Shown here: in pieces, positions 6,061 to 6,971 of the stretch
How the letters are laid out: each line of letters opens with the position of its first letter
Numbering within the stretch: position 1 is the first letter of the stretch
NCBI GenBank assembly: GCA_937888765.1
Contig: CALASU010000303.1
Location: 1 to 6,971, forward strand
Direction: 5' to 3'
DNA: 6,971 bases
Origin: an uncultured Clostridia bacterium
GTDB lineage: Bacteria; Bacillota; Clostridia; Lachnospirales; Anaerotignaceae
Notes under the pieces: model-generated
What the model was told of the DNA's origin: nothing
What the model saw: only the letters and a program-made list of their open reading frames with translations
Databases searched by the model: none
Program-made: the position numbers and the translations under genes

Positions 6061-6612
6061 ATGATTCGTTTGATGAAAAGATTGTTTATATTTTTATGCA
6101 CTCTGGTTCTCTTGACGGCGTTCGGCTACTTTGTGGTATTGCCGAGGGTTCTGCCAAGAACATATCAGAACCATGTGGAAGCCTGTGCGGTACAGTATCA
6201 GCTGCCGCAGTCACTGATTTATGCAGTGATTTTTTCAGAAAGCCATTTTGAACCCGATGCTATATCTTCGGCGGGAGCAGTTGGCTTAATGCAGGCAACA
6301 CAGGAAACGGGCTGGTGGGCAGCGGCACAGATGGGGATGAATGCCGAAGAGATGGATCTGACAGATCCAAAAACCAATATACAGCTTGGGTGTTGGTATC
6401 TGGACTGGCTGGATACCAAATTTAACGGTGTGCAGGAAACCATGCTTGCGGGGTATAATGCAGGACACGGGAATGTGATGCGGTGGCTTGCGGATGAAGA
6501 AAAGAGCAGGGACGGACTGACACTGGACGAAATACCCTTTGGAGAAACAAGGATTTATGTAAAAAAAGTGACACTGATAGAGAAACTTTATCGTGTCATA
6601 TATCGCCTGTAA
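6061..6612 (+). CDS. Membrane-anchored lytic transglycosylase (SLT domain)
   Basis: The protein (183 residues) has a short basic N-terminus, one membrane segment at about residues 7-28, and a single SLT/goose-lysozyme-like domain outside the cell. Glu60 in the motif ES.F.PDAISSAGAVGLMQ (60-78) is the likely catalytic acid; GYNAG (131-135) and the ET..YV signature (162-167) complete the family pattern. Such enzymes cut the MurNAc-GlcNAc bond of peptidoglycan and form 1,6-anhydroMurNAc. The hydrophobic segment has no Cys-based lipobox, so it is probably an uncleaved anchor. It starts 15 bases after coaE; AAAGGA at 6044-6049 overlaps the coaE stop but is 11 bases from the ATG, slightly far, and Met5 at 6073 is a less likely alternative. 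There are no extra LysM or SH3 wall-binding domains, so it is a minimal version of the family. Confidence 0.94.
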   Translation: MIRLMKRLFIFLCTLVLLTAFGYFVVLPRVLPRTYQNHVEACAVQYQLPQSLIYAVIFSESHFEPDAISSAGAVGLMQATQETGWWAAAQMGMNAEEMDLTDPKTNIQLGCWYLDWLDTKFNGVQETMLAGYNAGHGNVMRWLADEEKSRDGLTLDEIPFGETRIYVKKVTLIEKLYRVIYRL

Positions 6613-6619
6613 TGTTTTT

Positions 6620-6625
6620 AGGAGG
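6620..6625 (+). promoter_or_regulatory. Ribosome binding site of the downstream lipoprotein gene
   Basis: AGGAGG ends five bases before the ATG at 6631. It fixes the start of a gene that runs off the right edge. Confidence 0.85.
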
Positions 6626-6630
6626 AATTT

Positions 6631-6971
6631 ATGAAGAAAAAAATCATGCTCCTGTTTTTGTTGTTCTGTCTGGCTCTTAGTGGCTGCGGGCAGAGCGAAC
6701 AGGCAAAAGAAGAAACACAGTTTACCGCTTCGGGGGGACCGAATGTGGCGGAAACAGAAAAGGGCACACTGACCCTTTCCATGCGGATTCCCGAAACACT
6801 GAATCCGATTCTCAACAGAGAAGAAACTGTAGACCGTATTTTAAAGCTGTTATATCTGCCTCTTCTGGATTTTGAAGAAAGCGGAAAGCCTGCTCCTGCT
6901 GTGGCACAGAGCTGGGAGCTTTCGGCAGACGGTATGTCAGCAACGCTGCAGATTGATCCTAATATCAAATG
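6631..6971 (+). CDS. Family 5 ABC substrate-binding lipoprotein (oligopeptide/nickel type), 3' truncated
   Basis: The frame is open from the ATG to the window end, giving 113 complete codons. Residues 1-18 form a textbook lipoprotein signal: MKKK, a Leu/Phe-rich core and LSG before Cys19. After a Glu/Gln/Ala/Thr-rich linker comes the beginning of the SBP_bac_5 fold: LTLSMRIPETLNPILN, then ILKLLYLPLLDFEESGKPAPAVAQSWELSADG, which matches the opening pattern of OppA/DppA/NikA-type proteins (LYEPL, G.P.PALA.SW..S.DG). These bind peptides, nickel chelates or sugars outside the membrane and deliver them to an ABC permease; the ligand cannot be told from this fragment. It starts 18 bases after the lytic transglycosylase, suggesting co-transcription and perhaps uptake of cell-wall peptides, which is inference only. 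Full members are about 500-600 residues, so most of the gene lies outside. Confidence 0.88.
   Translation, partial: MKKKIMLLFLLFCLALSGCGQSEQAKEETQFTASGGPNVAETEKGTLTLSMRIPETLNPILNREETVDRILKLLYLPLLDFEESGKPAPAVAQSWELSADGMSATLQIDPNIK

Noticed and set aside
6618..6968. 116-residue open frame on the - strand at the right edge
   Set aside because: The + strand encodes a clear lipoprotein signal and a family 5 binding-protein start from 6631; the opposite frame shows no family features.

Overview
The window looks like chromosomal DNA of a low-to-moderate GC Gram-positive anaerobe, most likely class Clostridia (Lachnospiraceae or a relative). This rests on strong AGGAGG-type ribosome binding sites before several genes, two lipoprotein-type substrate-binding proteins, a DNA polymerase I of the Gram-positive type without a working proofreading site, and a genome-like GC content in the mid-40s percent by eye. 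No rRNA, tRNA, CRISPR array, insertion sequence, phage gene or attachment site was found. The content is mostly ordinary. The oddities are small and lie mainly between genes.

Region 1 (1-1569, + strand). It opens with the 3' end of an SsuC/TauC-type ABC importer permease, followed by a G:U-rich hairpin that may terminate that operon. A very good promoter (TTGCGT-17-TGATATACT) overlaps the end of the hairpin and drives an isochorismatase-family cysteine hydrolase. Just behind it is a 58-residue protein gene of unknown function with about 27% GC, well below its neighbours. A 10-bp stem terminator at 1543-1569 has T-runs on both sides and serves both this unit and the convergent gene.

Region 2 (1591-2784). 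An SsuA/NMT1-type substrate-binding lipoprotein is on the - strand. It may belong with the permease at the left edge, but it is separately transcribed. The space between it and polA holds back-to-back promoters sharing one AGTATAAT core, an exact 14-bp T-rich repeat with 21-bp offset, and a hairpin in the polA leader.

Region 3 (2785-6971, + strand). polA, coaE, a membrane-anchored lytic transglycosylase and the start of a family 5 (oligopeptide/nickel type) substrate-binding lipoprotein follow each other with gaps of only 15 to 18 bases. They are probably co-transcribed: DNA repair/replication, the last step of CoA synthesis, cell-wall turnover and solute uptake. The last gene runs off the right edge.
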